From Saxidomus purpurata (lineage: Eukaryota > Mollusca > Bivalvia > Venerida > Veneridae): a stretch of 64,000 nt of DNA. Under the pieces are notes generated by a model. That model saw only the letters and a list, made by a program, of their open reading frames with translations, did no database searches and was not told the DNA's origin. Numbering within the stretch: position 1 is the first letter of the stretch; each line of letters opens with the position of its first letter. The translations under genes were made by a program, and so were the position numbers. Positions 23,007-34,000 of the stretch are shown in pieces. The DNA lies in assembly GCA_022818135.1 (NCBI GenBank), contig JAFMSR010000019.1, positions 31,900,863-31,964,862 of the forward strand, given 5' to 3'.

Positions 23007-24626
23007 CAGTAAATTCCGTACATTGCCAACTCATTCGGACCATTAAATTTGTTCCGTATATCCAGAGTATGGTCAACTATATCCATATAGCATTTTCATA
23101 TAAGACAAGAGCCATGTTACACATGGTTAATCCCCCCGCCCGGAAAGAAGTTACCTGAAGGTTGTACTTTCGTACATTTTACTTGGTGAGAGGAAATCCT
23201 TAAAAAGCCGTATAGTTATGGTCATGCTGAGTACAGTTTTCAAGTAAGTGGAAAAAGAATAAGGCAATGAAGAGAAGGTTTGCAAAATTATATTAATGTT
23301 CATTATCAGTATAGGTATGATATTTTTCTATTTGACTAAAAGTAGGCAAGGTAGAGTTATTGTTCTTGCACACTGCACTTCCTACCAATGTGCTATGTCA
23401 GTGTATTAAGTTTGAAGAAATTCGCTCAAGTACTTTTGGAATTATGCTCCGGCAATTTTTTTTCAAGTAAATCTGATAAAGGGGAATAACTCTAAAAGTA
23501 GGCAAGGTAGAGTTATTGTTCTTACACACTAGACTTCTTACCAATGTGCTATGTCAGTGTATTAAGTTTGAAGTAAATCCCTAAGTACTTTTGGAGTTAT
23601 GCTCTTCAAGTAACTGTTAGGGGAATCTCTTAAAGTTGGCAAGGAAGAGTTATTATGCTTACGGCAATTTATTAATTTGAAGCCCTTTTTGGCTTCACAA
23701 GTAAATCTGATAAAGGGGAATAACTCTAAAAGTTAGGCAAGGTAGAGTTATTGTTCTTGCACACTGCACTTCCTACCAATGTGCTATGTCAGTGTATTAA
23801 GTTCGAAGTAAATCCCTCAAGTACTTTTGGAGTTATGCTCTGGACAATTTTTTTCAAGTAAATCTGATAAAGGGGAATAACTCTAAAAGCAGGCAACGTA
23901 GAGTTATTATTCTTGCACACTACACTTCCTACCAATGTGCTCTGTCAGTGTATTAAGTTTGAAGAAAATCCCTCAAGCACTTTTGGAGTTATGCTTCGGA
24001 CAAGTAAATCTGATAAAGGGGGAATAACTCAGTAGGCAAGGTAGAGTTATTGTTCTTGCACACTGCACTTCCTACTAATGTGCTATGTCAGTGTATTAAG
24101 TTTGAAGTTAATCCCTCAAGTACTTTTGGAGTTATGCTCTGGACAAAACTTTTAAAGTAAATCTGATAAAGGGGAATAACTCTAAAAGTAGGCAAGGTAG
24201 AGTTATTGTTCTTGCACACTGCACTTCCTACCAATGTGCTATGTCAGTGTATTAAGTTTGAAAAAAATCCCCCAAGTACTTTTGGAGTTATGCTCCGGAC
24301 AAAGTTTTTCAAGTAAATCTGATAAAGGGGAATAACTCTAAAAGTAGGCAAGGTAGAGTTATTGTTCTTACACACTGCATTTCCTCCCAATGTGCTCTGT
24401 CAGTGTTGAAGTTTGAAGAAAATCGCTCAAGTACTTTTGGAGTTATGCTCCGGACAAAATCGGACGGACGCACGGACGGACGGACGAAGACCATTTCTAA
24501 TATCCCCTTCGCCTTTGGCGGGGGGATAAATAAAGAAGGAAAACAATGCGGGCCCAGAGTATCTGTTCCTTATATCCGGAATTTCGCTTTATCCGAAGTG
24601 GTTATACATGTATACGGAGTTTACTG
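23007..24626. mobile_element. 'CAGTRAACTCCG' MITE interrupted by TRE-B
   Basis: The left part (23007-23104) starts CAGTAAATTCCG after TA and matches 38602 onward. The right part (24528-24626) resumes with ATAAAGAAGGAAAACAAT and ends ACGGAGTTTACTG. Removing 23105-24527 restores the order seen in uninterrupted relatives, so this is a nested insertion. Confidence 0.65.
23105..24527 (+). mobile_element. TRE-B: element with about eight tandem ~160-bp repeats
   Basis: The head has GACAAGAGCCATGTTACAC and GGTTAATCCCCCCGCC. Units contain GATAAAGGGGAATAACTCTA, CTACCAATGTGCTATGTCAG and TTTTGGAGTTATGCTC. The array ends in a run of CGGACGGACG, and the tail TTTGGCGGGGGGATAA is complementary to the head. 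No ORF. A possible 4-bp target duplication is ATAA. Confidence 0.75.
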
Positions 24627-24851
24627 ATATCCGTATATAGTCCTATACACTGGATACTCTGTCAGAATATAGGATCTAAAGCATGGTGGTGATGGCTTTC
24701 CATAAATCTTACGGTTTTGAACATAACTTAACAAGAACTAAATAAAATAGATAGAATTTTAGGTATATTTGCCAGAATTTTAGATCTATAACTTGGTGGT
24801 GTCGATTTTCCAAAGATCTTACAGGTTTAAAACATAACTTAAACAGAACTA

Positions 24852-26428
24852 TACTCAGCAAAACTAGAAACGTCCCTGTTTTATAGCCGGTGAAGCTTTG
24901 TCTGTGTAGTTGCTACATGTTCAATGTACATGTATTTTAAACCCTGGCGATGTTCAGAATACGATCGTGTACAGTTTACCCGATACGCACGGTTTACATA
25001 TCGGCCAGTAACCGGAACGGTCATTTGCACGTTTTGCACGTGCACGCTATACATGTCATCCATATGTTGATTCAGTTCATGTCGTACCATTCATGCGATA
25101 GGGGCTATTCTGAAAATTAAATTTTTCTTTAATTTTTCACTGTTTTCGATATGCCGCGGCTTTCCGAGTTTTGGAAACGAGCGAAATCAGGCAATGGGAT
25201 GCTTGCGGGTGGGATGTCCGCTAGGGTAGTCGCGCTCGGTTCGGGTGCTGTCGGAAGACGATTGATCGTCTTGCAGCCCGGTACCAGCAGACTGGGGCTG
25301 TTCACGACCGGCAGCGACCTGGTAGGCCTCGTGTAACGACGGCTAGAGCCGATGGTTTCATTACGTTGACGCACTACGTCAACGTCAATGGGCAGCCACA
25401 GTCACTGCTAGGCAATACGGTGTCTCAGGGCAGACCATTCGCAACCGGTTGCGTCGTAACGCCCAACCAATCGGGGCACGCCGCCCGTACACTGGTCAGA
25501 TAATGACCCAACGTCACCGTGCTGCCAGGCGTTATGGGCGCGACGTCATCTGAACTGGAGAAGGGCGGACTGGAACCGAATTTTGTTCACCGATGAATCT
25601 CGGTTCACAGTTAGTCATGCTGACGGAAGATTACGGGTATACAGGCGTAAAAATGAAAGATTCGCCGATTGTTGCATTGTTGAGAAGAACAGGTTTGGGG
25701 GAGGGAGCGTAATGGTCTGGGGTGGGATCATGGGAAACCGGAAGACGGATTTGGTTGTTGTACAGGGCGACATTAATGCACAGCGTTATGTTGCAGACGT
25801 GCTACATACATTGCCTTACAATTTATTCGTCAGCATGATCCTGGTGTAACATTGATGCAGGACAATGCCCGCCCTCATGTAGCCAGGGTCACCACTCAAT
25901 TCTTGCAGCAAAACAAGTCATCGTCAGCCATGGCCCGCGGTTTCCCCGGATCTCAACCCCATTGAGCACCTATGGGATCAGCTGGGCCGCAAAGCACGAG
26001 CTAACCATCAGATTGACAATGTTCGCGATCTTACACGGGCGTTACAACAGGAATGGAGGAATTTGCCCAACGCACTGTTATTGCGTTACGTTACGTCGAT
26101 GCGGCGTAGGATCATTGCATGCATTCATGCAAATGGTGGCCACCCTCGGTACTAACGAGATTTACTGGATGTGCCACATTTCTTATTGAAATTCCATCCT
26201 AAACATTCAATAACACCTTTCTAAGTTTTTGTGATTTTTGATCTTGACCCCTACCTCTCTTGACCGGTTATCTCTCGAAAAAGTTAACAAGATAGCCAGA
26301 TGCAATTAATTGGTTTTGATACAAAAAGAATGAACTTGTTTTTCTATTTTGATTCATAAAAGTAACCCTTTTGGTTTTCGATAAATCTTTCCTGAAATAT
26401 GGAGGGACGTTTCTATTTTTGCTGAGTA
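24852..26428 (+). mobile_element. Tc1/mariner-type transposon, complete but dead
   Basis: 1577 bp with terminal inverted repeats TACTCAGCAAAA(C/A)TAGAAACG followed by TCCCT, flanked by TA at 24850-24851 and 26429-26430, the classic Tc1/mariner target duplication. The repeated host array gives the empty site directly (GAACTAAATAAA), so both borders are exact. Confidence 0.85.
25151..26187 (+). pseudogene. Degenerate Tc1-like transposase
   Basis: Family text is spread over several frames: a start MPRLSEFWKR, a helix-turn-helix region broken by frameshifts (25151-25330), then the catalytic core FTDESRFTVSHADGR with GGGSVMVWGGIMG in the frame at 25583-25849, and a later D-N-P-L-E region in a third frame near 25955. 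At least three frameshifts and a stop are present. Not functional. Confidence 0.75.
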
Positions 26429-26769
26429 TAAATAAAATAGATAGAAATTTAGGTAATTTTGCCAGAATATAAGATCTATAACATGGAGATGTTGGCTTTC
26501 CATAGATCTTACAGATTTGAACATAACTTAACAAGAACTAAATAAAATAGATACAAATTTAGGTATTTTTGCCAGAATATACGATCTGTAACATGGAGGT
26601 GTTGGCTTTCCATAGATCTTACAGATTTGAACATAACTTAACAAGAACTAAATAAAATAGATAGAAATTTAGGTATTTTTGTCAGAATATAAGATGTACA
26701 CTATTCACTGTTACTGACATGGCTTTCCATAGTTTAACCATATTTTCAATAAAGAACTAAAGTGCTAAC

Positions 26770-27310
26770 TAATTTTTAAAAAATAAAAAATAAACCAAAT
26801 TATAAACAGGTAAGTATCAGTATTTAAGATCTATGGTTTATAAACACTTATGAGAGTTGCAGTACTGTAAAACCGAAGTAAATAATATATAGAAACACAC
26901 AATTACACATATTTAAAATATGGTAATATGAAAACTACATGTATAGTAAAATGTAGCACCTGAAAACAAAGTGAATACAGCATAGGTCTCTTATAAGAAA
27001 TTAATTTTATTATCAACAAATCACATAAACAAGATGAACGTAAACATATGCAGCATAGATGTAAAATAAGAGAAATATGATAACCAAACATAAAACAACT
27101 TAAGATGTAATAAATGTACACTCTGAAAATCTATTACAGATCGTTGTAATACCGTAAACCCTATAACATAGCAATATTGATGCATAAAATTGAAATATCG
27201 CAAATCCAATGTTGTGGTGTCCTTAAACCAAACCAACATTGTTGTTGGGGATATCAGTCAGTTAAACTACATCTGAAAAGAAATTTGTGAGATTACAATT
27301 TATAGCTTTA
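26770..27310. other. Intergenic, AT-rich, nothing recognised
   Basis: Low-GC sequence. Open frames on the minus strand near 26903-27239 have skewed composition and no domain-like pattern. Confidence 0.4.
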
Positions 27311-27315
27311 TCAAA

Positions 27316-27733
27316 ATGGACTGGGTAAGAGAAATTACAAGAGAACTTTTATGTGACCCTAATATTGGGCATTTTTATAACCATGAAGATGTTATCAAAG
27401 CATATCTGTGTCGACAGAACGAGGAACTGTGCTGGGCAACATACACCACTTTTAACGATATGAAAAAAAATGCCAGTATCTTCTGATAGAGACAGGATGT
27501 TTATCGGCACTGAAAAAGTAAGCTTGGGTGATTTCAAGTACACCCATTTTTTCTGTATGATTATATATAATGCAGAATTTGACAGTACAGTCAAACTTCG
27601 TGGGAGCTTCACCAAAGCAATTGCTAGGTTCATTCATAAGATGAACAATGATCTTAAGCAATTTGTATACAATAACATCAACAAACATTTCTTCATGGAA
27701 GATATAAACTTTAAAGAGGACTGCGAAGTCTGA
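27316..27733 (+). pseudogene. Broken ORF of unknown function (single frameshift)
   Basis: A first frame starts at ATG 27316 (MDWVREITRELLCDPNIG) and stops at 27486. A second frame, with the same coding character, is open from before 27470 to a stop at 27733 and contains FKYTHFFCMIIYNAEF and KMNNDLKQFVYNNINKHF. The switch coincides with a run of eight A near 27461-27468, so one lost or gained A, real or a sequencing error, would explain it. Combined length would be about 140 residues. No family recognised; no splice sites needed. Confidence 0.45.
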
Positions 27734-27784
27734 ACTCAATATTGGTATAGTATGTAATGTGAGGCCTGGGTCGGCGTGACTGCC

Positions 27785-28141
<357 letters not shown>

Positions 28142-28189
28142 ATTGCATAGTATACAAAATTTTGATCACTCTACGGACAAGGGGGTAGG

Positions 28190-29300
28190 TTAGTAATAGC
28201 TTAGCAGTAGTTGTAGATATAGTATAGTAGTTTGTAGTATTGTTATAGTGTAGTTAGTTTTTGGGTAACGTATATATTTAGGTTTAGAACGGTATAATTC
28301 AAGGAACTTTAAACATTTAGATACGGTGTCCTAGTAGATTTTTATACATTTTTTTGCCTAGACAGGTTGTTGGGATATCTGAATACCGCTTCTCTGTGTG
28401 GTTGTCATTTATCTCATACAGTGCTACTTGATGCCACACTGCCATGGATACAGCGGCTAAAGGTACTTAAACTTTTTAAGGACTGCCGGTTATATCGTGC
28501 CGAATAGCACTTGAAAAAACAATGACATTAGGTAAAATAGGGGAAAAGTCGGCAAAGAGGTATAACATAGTTACAGAAAATAATTGTTTACTTATGAGCA
28601 CAAACTTTTACGTCTGAACACGATTTTATAGTTGTTTTCTTGTAAAAGTTTTGCTCGAAACGGGTACGAGAGACTATTCGTACCCGGATTGGAATAATTG
28701 TTTATATCGTGTGGATCAGGGTGCTTAGTTACCTTACATATACATATGTATTTCTTTTCTCATTTGGAAGTCCTGTGGTGGCCTACGGAATCAAATTGAT
28801 AATCTCGAATATGTTTTCTTTTGAAAGAAATTGAAGGTTTTTTTTTTTTTTTTTTCTTTTTTTGCTGATATTACTGTAGATCGGGTAATACTAGTGTTCG
28901 CGATGATTTAATATTCACAATTTTCGTGAATTTCCCATTTCGCTAATTTAAAAGGCTCGCGAAAGATTTATTTTACATGTATTTGATATTAGTGAATTAT
29001 CCTTTCGCGAATACAAAACTCGCGAATAAGTTTTCTGCACAAAAATCGCTAAATTTTCATTCAACGACATTTACCAGTCCAACTTTACAGTATTGCAACA
29101 AATAAATCGATGAAGGTCATAATGAATAACAGGCTCATCTTCTCTGTAATTTTAACACATTTATACCTAGAGTTTTCCAATGGGATCTTTTGAAGTCCAA
29201 TTTCGGCAAGTTTTTTCCTTTAAATTGTGATCAAAATACTCCTGATCAGATGACAATGTTTTTCTCGTCTGCTTCGAATCGAAGCTGTTAGAAAAGGTTT
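28190..29300. other. Intergenic; a CGCGAA-rich dispersed repeat at about 28880-29095
   Basis: No supported ORF. Between 28880 and 29095 the motifs TTCGCGA and TCGCGAA recur inside ACTGTA..TACAGT borders, suggesting a small foldback repeat. Confidence 0.3.
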
Positions 29301-29306
29301 CTATTT

Positions 29307-29701
29307 CACGGTAGGGAATCACATGGTCAAAATAACCTCTAAACAAAAGTAGATCTGTGAAAAATGTCAGAAAACAAAGAAAGCCATTCATCTGTAAATA
29401 TAAAATGTAGCCTATTATATGACAACATAAGAAGTATTCTAGAACTATACAGGTCTCAATTATAGACACCTTCCGGTTCTGCTGAACACTTCAAAACTAA
29501 ATTATATCAGTTCCCTGAAGTGTTGAGCACAACCGGAATGTAAATATGAGTGTTGCCTGCGTAGTTCTAGAATACTTTTATGTTGCCATATGACAGGCTA
29601 CATTTTACATTTAAAACTAAACGGTTTTCATTATTCTCTATCATTTTTCATAGATTAACCTTTTTTAAAGAGATTTTTGATCAGTGTGAGTCTCCACCGT
29701 G
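29307..29701. mobile_element. Large palindromic MITE, 395 bp, copy 2
   Basis: Starts CACGGTAGGGAATCACATG and ends CTCCACCGTG, with the same interior blocks as copy 1 (CTCTAAACAAAAGTAGAT, AATGTAGCCTAT, AGTGTTGAGCACAAC). The target duplication is unclear, possibly a short T run. Confidence 0.7.
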
Positions 29702-30134
29702 TTTTTGCATAGAATAGCCATGAACGTCAGATCAGCTCTTTCAGTGCTTTGATTATATAGAATGATAAACAAGAGGGTCATGATGTCCCTACATTGCTCA
29801 CGTGAGTGCATTTGCGCTCATAATAAAATGGTTTACATAAATAACAAAACAACTAGGTAACATGACATAAATTATCTTTATCTTTGCATGGAGTTAAGAA
29901 TAATGTCAGATGGATGAATTTTGAAAAGTGTTTTCAAAACTTGCATATGATAACATCTTCACCGATGCAGCTTAGAAAATAAGGTCCGAAAAACATGATA
30001 AAGGTGAGCAGGGAGATTTTGCATGTTTGTTGGCATCAAATCAACTTTAATAACCCAATATGTTTTGAAAAAAAAAACAACCAGATACAGTCATGTGCAC
30101 ACATTGTATTTAATTCTTCTTCGGCGACGAAACA

Positions 30135-30140
30135 TTTATT
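30135..30140 (-). terminator. Poly(A) signal of sulfotransferase
   Basis: AATAAA on the minus strand, immediately after the stop codon at 30142-30144. Confidence 0.45.
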
Positions 30141-30141
30141 T

Positions 30142-31041
30142 TTACATTTTATTTATATCCATTCTATAATCAAACACAAGAAAATCCTCAAAGAAGGCAT
30201 TTTGCACCAATTTTATTGTTTCACCGGAAACGTTTTTCCAAAACCATAGCTTCCAGCCTTCCCGTTGCCTACTGCGCTCAGACAGTGTTATTTCTTTTTT
30301 CTTATTTGCTTTTAAGACAGCATCAAGTAGGACGGCTTCCGTGTGATTCACGTTCACGTTTTTGAATAAAACCGACGGGAATTTGTTGTCATTGTGAATA
30401 TAACCCTGGATTTGAAAGGCTGTCCATAGCTTCTTCGCAAGCTGGATCTCGGTTATACACCCCTGTTTCGCCTGATGACCTCTCAACATGTAATGATGCA
30501 GTAGCGTATGAATACTCGAGTCAATGAGGTGCTCCGTACTTGCTTTTTTCACATTGTCAATGACAGTTTCATCAACGCCAACCAAATTCAGAATCTGTGC
30601 TGCATCATCGCTGAATGTTTCCTGTTTCGCTAGAAGGTTGATATTTGACTCACAGGGCATACAGATTGAAAATATCGGTGCGAAATGAAGATCAACCGAT
30701 GTCCCTGATATAATATAGTTCGATATAAATGTAAGAAACTCTTCAAATGTGACGTCACTTCCGCAATCGTTGCGAGTTTTATCTTTCTTCATTTTGCCTG
30801 CATTTTTCCACTTTGTAGGCAAGAATACTTGATCAATATATGAGGAAAACAAACGGGAATATGGATTTCTGGCGACTAGAAAACTTGTTGTACGCTTCCG
30901 ACGATCATCTGTAAACTCCATGGTTAAGTCGGAATGATTTTTCATCGTTTTATGGGTTTCGATTCTTGGAATGTCAAATATTGACTTTGTTTCATCATCT
31001 CCTTCATAGTTTGGTCGGACACCCGCCAGCTCCATAAAAAC
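30142..31041 (-). CDS. Sulfotransferase exon 3
   Basis: 900 nt from a TTTCAG acceptor to the stop, phase 0. Includes the RNPYSR motif, LHFAPIFSICMPC (the conserved H-(W/F)-x-P block of the family) and a lysine-rich end. Reading through the junction gives TFWTQ/VFMELAG, normal for the family. Confidence 0.9.
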   Translation of the reverse strand, partial: VFMELAGVRPNYEGDDETKSIFDIPRIETHKTMKNHSDLTMEFTDDRRKRTTSFLVARNPYSRLFSSYIDQVFLPTKWKNAGKMKKDKTRNDCGSDVTFEEFLTFISNYIISGTSVDLHFAPIFSICMPCESNINLLAKQETFSDDAAQILNLVGVDETVIDNVKKASTEHLIDSSIHTLLHHYMLRGHQAKQGCITEIQLAKKLWTAFQIQGYIHNDNKFPSVLFKNVNVNHTEAVLLDAVLKANKKKEITLSERSRQREGWKLWFWKNVSGETIKLVQNAFFEDFLVFDYRMDINKM

Positions 31042-34000
31042 CTGAAATGAAAAGGGTTTCTAATTATGCCAAAATAAACTAGCATTTCAATTTGTCGTAA
31101 CCCTTCATGGATTAGATTTTGGTATACAAAGAAGGTATTCAATTTAAAGATGTCACACATTTATAAGCCACACAAAGAAGGGACCTTTAATAACACTTTG
31201 GAACAGCTTATAAAATAAGCCTAATACACAAAGCATCGATGTTCCTGAAGTCAGCAGCCCAGCAGCCTGGCAGCCCGTGAAAGTTTTCTATATGTTTTAT
31301 AATGCTTGATACAAAAAAGCAACCAAAAATGAACGTGGTAGACTGTTTACTATCAGTAAGTTCTCCCGGTAGGTGTTTTGGGACAACACTGACAGAGAAA
31401 TTGACAGCCGCCCAGCAGCCTGGCGTGAAGTCAGCAGCCTTGCCGAGTGGCAACCTGACAGCGTAAAGACAGCAGCCTAGCATGCAGGCAACCTGACAGC
31501 GTAAAGTCAGCAGCCAAGCAGCCTGACAGCTTGAAGTCAGCAGCCTGGTAGCCTAACAGCGTGAAGTCAGCAGCCAAACATCCAGTGTGATGTCAGCAGC
31601 CTGACAGTGAAAGGTCAGCAGCCAAGCAGCCTGACAGTGTAAAGTCAGCAGCCAAGCAACCTGACAGTGTGAAGTAAGCAGCCAAGCAGCCTGACACGGT
31701 GAAGTCAGTAGCCAAGCAGCCTGACAGCGTGAAGTCAGCAGCCAAGCAGCCTGACAGTGTGAAGTCAGCAGCCAAACAACCTGACAGTGTGATGTCAGCA
31801 GCCAAGTAGCCTGACAGTGTGAAATCAGCAGCCAAGCAACCTGACAGTGTGAAGTCAGCAGCCAAGCAACCTGACAGTGTGATGTCAGCAGCCAAGCAAC
31901 CTGACAGTGTGAAGTCAGCAGCCAAGCAACCTGACAGTGTGATGTCAGCAGCCAAGCAACCTGACAGTGTGAAGTCAGCAGCCAAGCAGCCTGACAGTGT
32001 GATGTCAGCAGCCAAGCAACCTGACAGTGTGATGTCAGCAACCAAGCAGCCTGACAGTGTGATGTCAGCAGCCAAGCAACCTGACAGTGTGAAGTCAGCA
32101 GCCAAGCAACCTGACAGTGTGAAGTCTACAGCCAAGCAACCTGACAGTGTGATGTCAGCAGCCAAGCAACCTGACAGTGTGAAGTCTACAGCCAAGCAAC
32201 CTGACAGTGTGATGTCAGCAGCCAAGCAACCTGACAGTGTGAAGTCAGCAGCCAAGCAACCTGACAGTGTGAAGTCTACAGCCAAGCAACCTGACAGTGT
32301 GAAGTCTACAGCCAAGCAACCTGACAGTGTGAAGTCTACAACCAAGCAAGCTGACAGTGTGAAGTCTACAACCAAGCAACCTGACAGTGTGAAGTCTACA
32401 ACCAAGCAACCTGACAGTGTGAAGTCTACAGCCAAGCAACCTGACAGTGTGAAGTCAGCAGCCAAGCAACCTGACAGTGTGAAGTCTACAACCAAGCAAC
32501 CTGACAGTGTGAAGTCTACAACCAAGCAACCTGACAGTGTGAAGTCTACAACCAAGCAACCTGACAGTGTGAAGTCTACAACCAAGCAACCTGACAGTGT
32601 GAAGTCTACAACCAAGCAGCCTGACAGTGTGAAGTCTACAACCAAGCAACCTGACAGTGTGAAGTCTACAACCAAGCAGCCTGACAGTGTGAAGTCTACA
32701 ACCAAGCAACCTGACAGTGTGAAGTCTACAACCAAGCAGCCTGACAGTGTGAAGTCTACAACCAAGCAACCTGACAGTGTGAAGTCTACAACCAAGCAGC
32801 CTGACAGTGTGAAGTCTACAACCAAGCAACCTGACAGTGTGAAGTCTACAACCAAGCAACCTGACAGTGTGAAGTCTACAACCAAGCAACCTGACAGTGT
32901 GAAGTCTACAACCAAGCAGCCTGACAGTGTGAAGTCTACAACCAAGCAACCTGACAGTGTGAAGTCTACAACCAAGCAACCTGACAGTGTGAAGTCAACA
33001 ACCAAGCAGCCTGACAGTGTGAAGTCTACAACCAAGCAACCTGACAGTGTGAAGTCAACAGCCAAGCAGCCTGACAGTGTGAAGTCAACAGCCAAGCAGC
33101 CTGACAGTGTGAAGTCAACAGCCAAGCAGCCTGACAGTGTGAAGTCAACAGCCAAGCAGCCTGACAGTGTGAAGTCAACAGCCAAGCAGCCTGACAGTGT
33201 GAAGTCAACAGCCAAGCAGCCTGACAGTGTGAAGTCAACAACCAAGCAGCTTAGCAGTGAACTTAAAAATCAAGATCGTGATAAAACAAGTGAAATAGAT
33301 GAAGAAATCTAAAAAAACTTGCAACAAAAAGGAATTTTTTTTAATCGTTTTTTATGAAAAACTTTTATGGCCTAGAGCTTTGATATATTAGTGCTAGCAG
33401 AAAGTGCACACGATCTCCAGTCCATGATTGATGCCTTAGCAATTTGGTTCTGCTGTAAATTGTAGCAAATCAAATGTAGTCCATTTCAGAACTACATGTA
33501 ATTGTTTCCTAAAACAGAACATGTATTAGATTATAACTCTTTTAAAAGTTGCACATTATACACAGTAACAGATATCTTGGTGTTGTTTTATACGAATTCA
33601 TGGATTATAATGAAATTGCAAAAACTGTAGCAATGTCTTATTCTAGGGCAGTGGGTCTCAAAAAGTAATGCATTTGGTGGTTTTCATTATTCTACATTTA
33701 CAAAACTTGATGATACCATGGCATGGTCCATTATCAATTATAGTGCCCCTATTTGGGGTGACCAGGAGAACTGTTCATAACAGGGTCATGCGTTACTACA
33801 GATTAAGAAATTGACAATATTGATATAAACAAGTGTTACAAATTTAATTCAATGAAATTACAAAACTTAAACAAGTAAAATTACATTACATATGTTATTT
33901 ACGGAACTATACCAGAAAGGTATCGTCAAAATTATTCAAATCAGGCATAACGCCAGGGTCCGTATAATACACCGCCAGGGTCCGTATATTACTTCCGTGT

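Larger units (their letters stand above)
24640..26760 (+). repeat. 110-bp tandem repeat array split by a Tc1 element
   Basis: Units of 110 bp with AACTAAATAAAATAGATAG, TTTGCCAGAAT and CTTTCCATAGATCTTACAG occupy 24640-24851 and 26429-26760; unit starts at 26431, 26541 and 26651 fix the period. The middle is the inserted transposon at 24852-26428. Confidence 0.75.

Noticed and set aside
29167..29469. 100-codon minus-strand ORF
   Set aside because: It lies mostly within the palindromic MITE, which has no coding relatives in the other copy.
31553..33312. Long ORFs on both strands over the 30-bp satellite taken as real proteins
   Set aside because: A 30-bp period without stops keeps several frames open on both strands; the frames begin at a repeat-internal ATG. 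Kept only as a low-interest finding.
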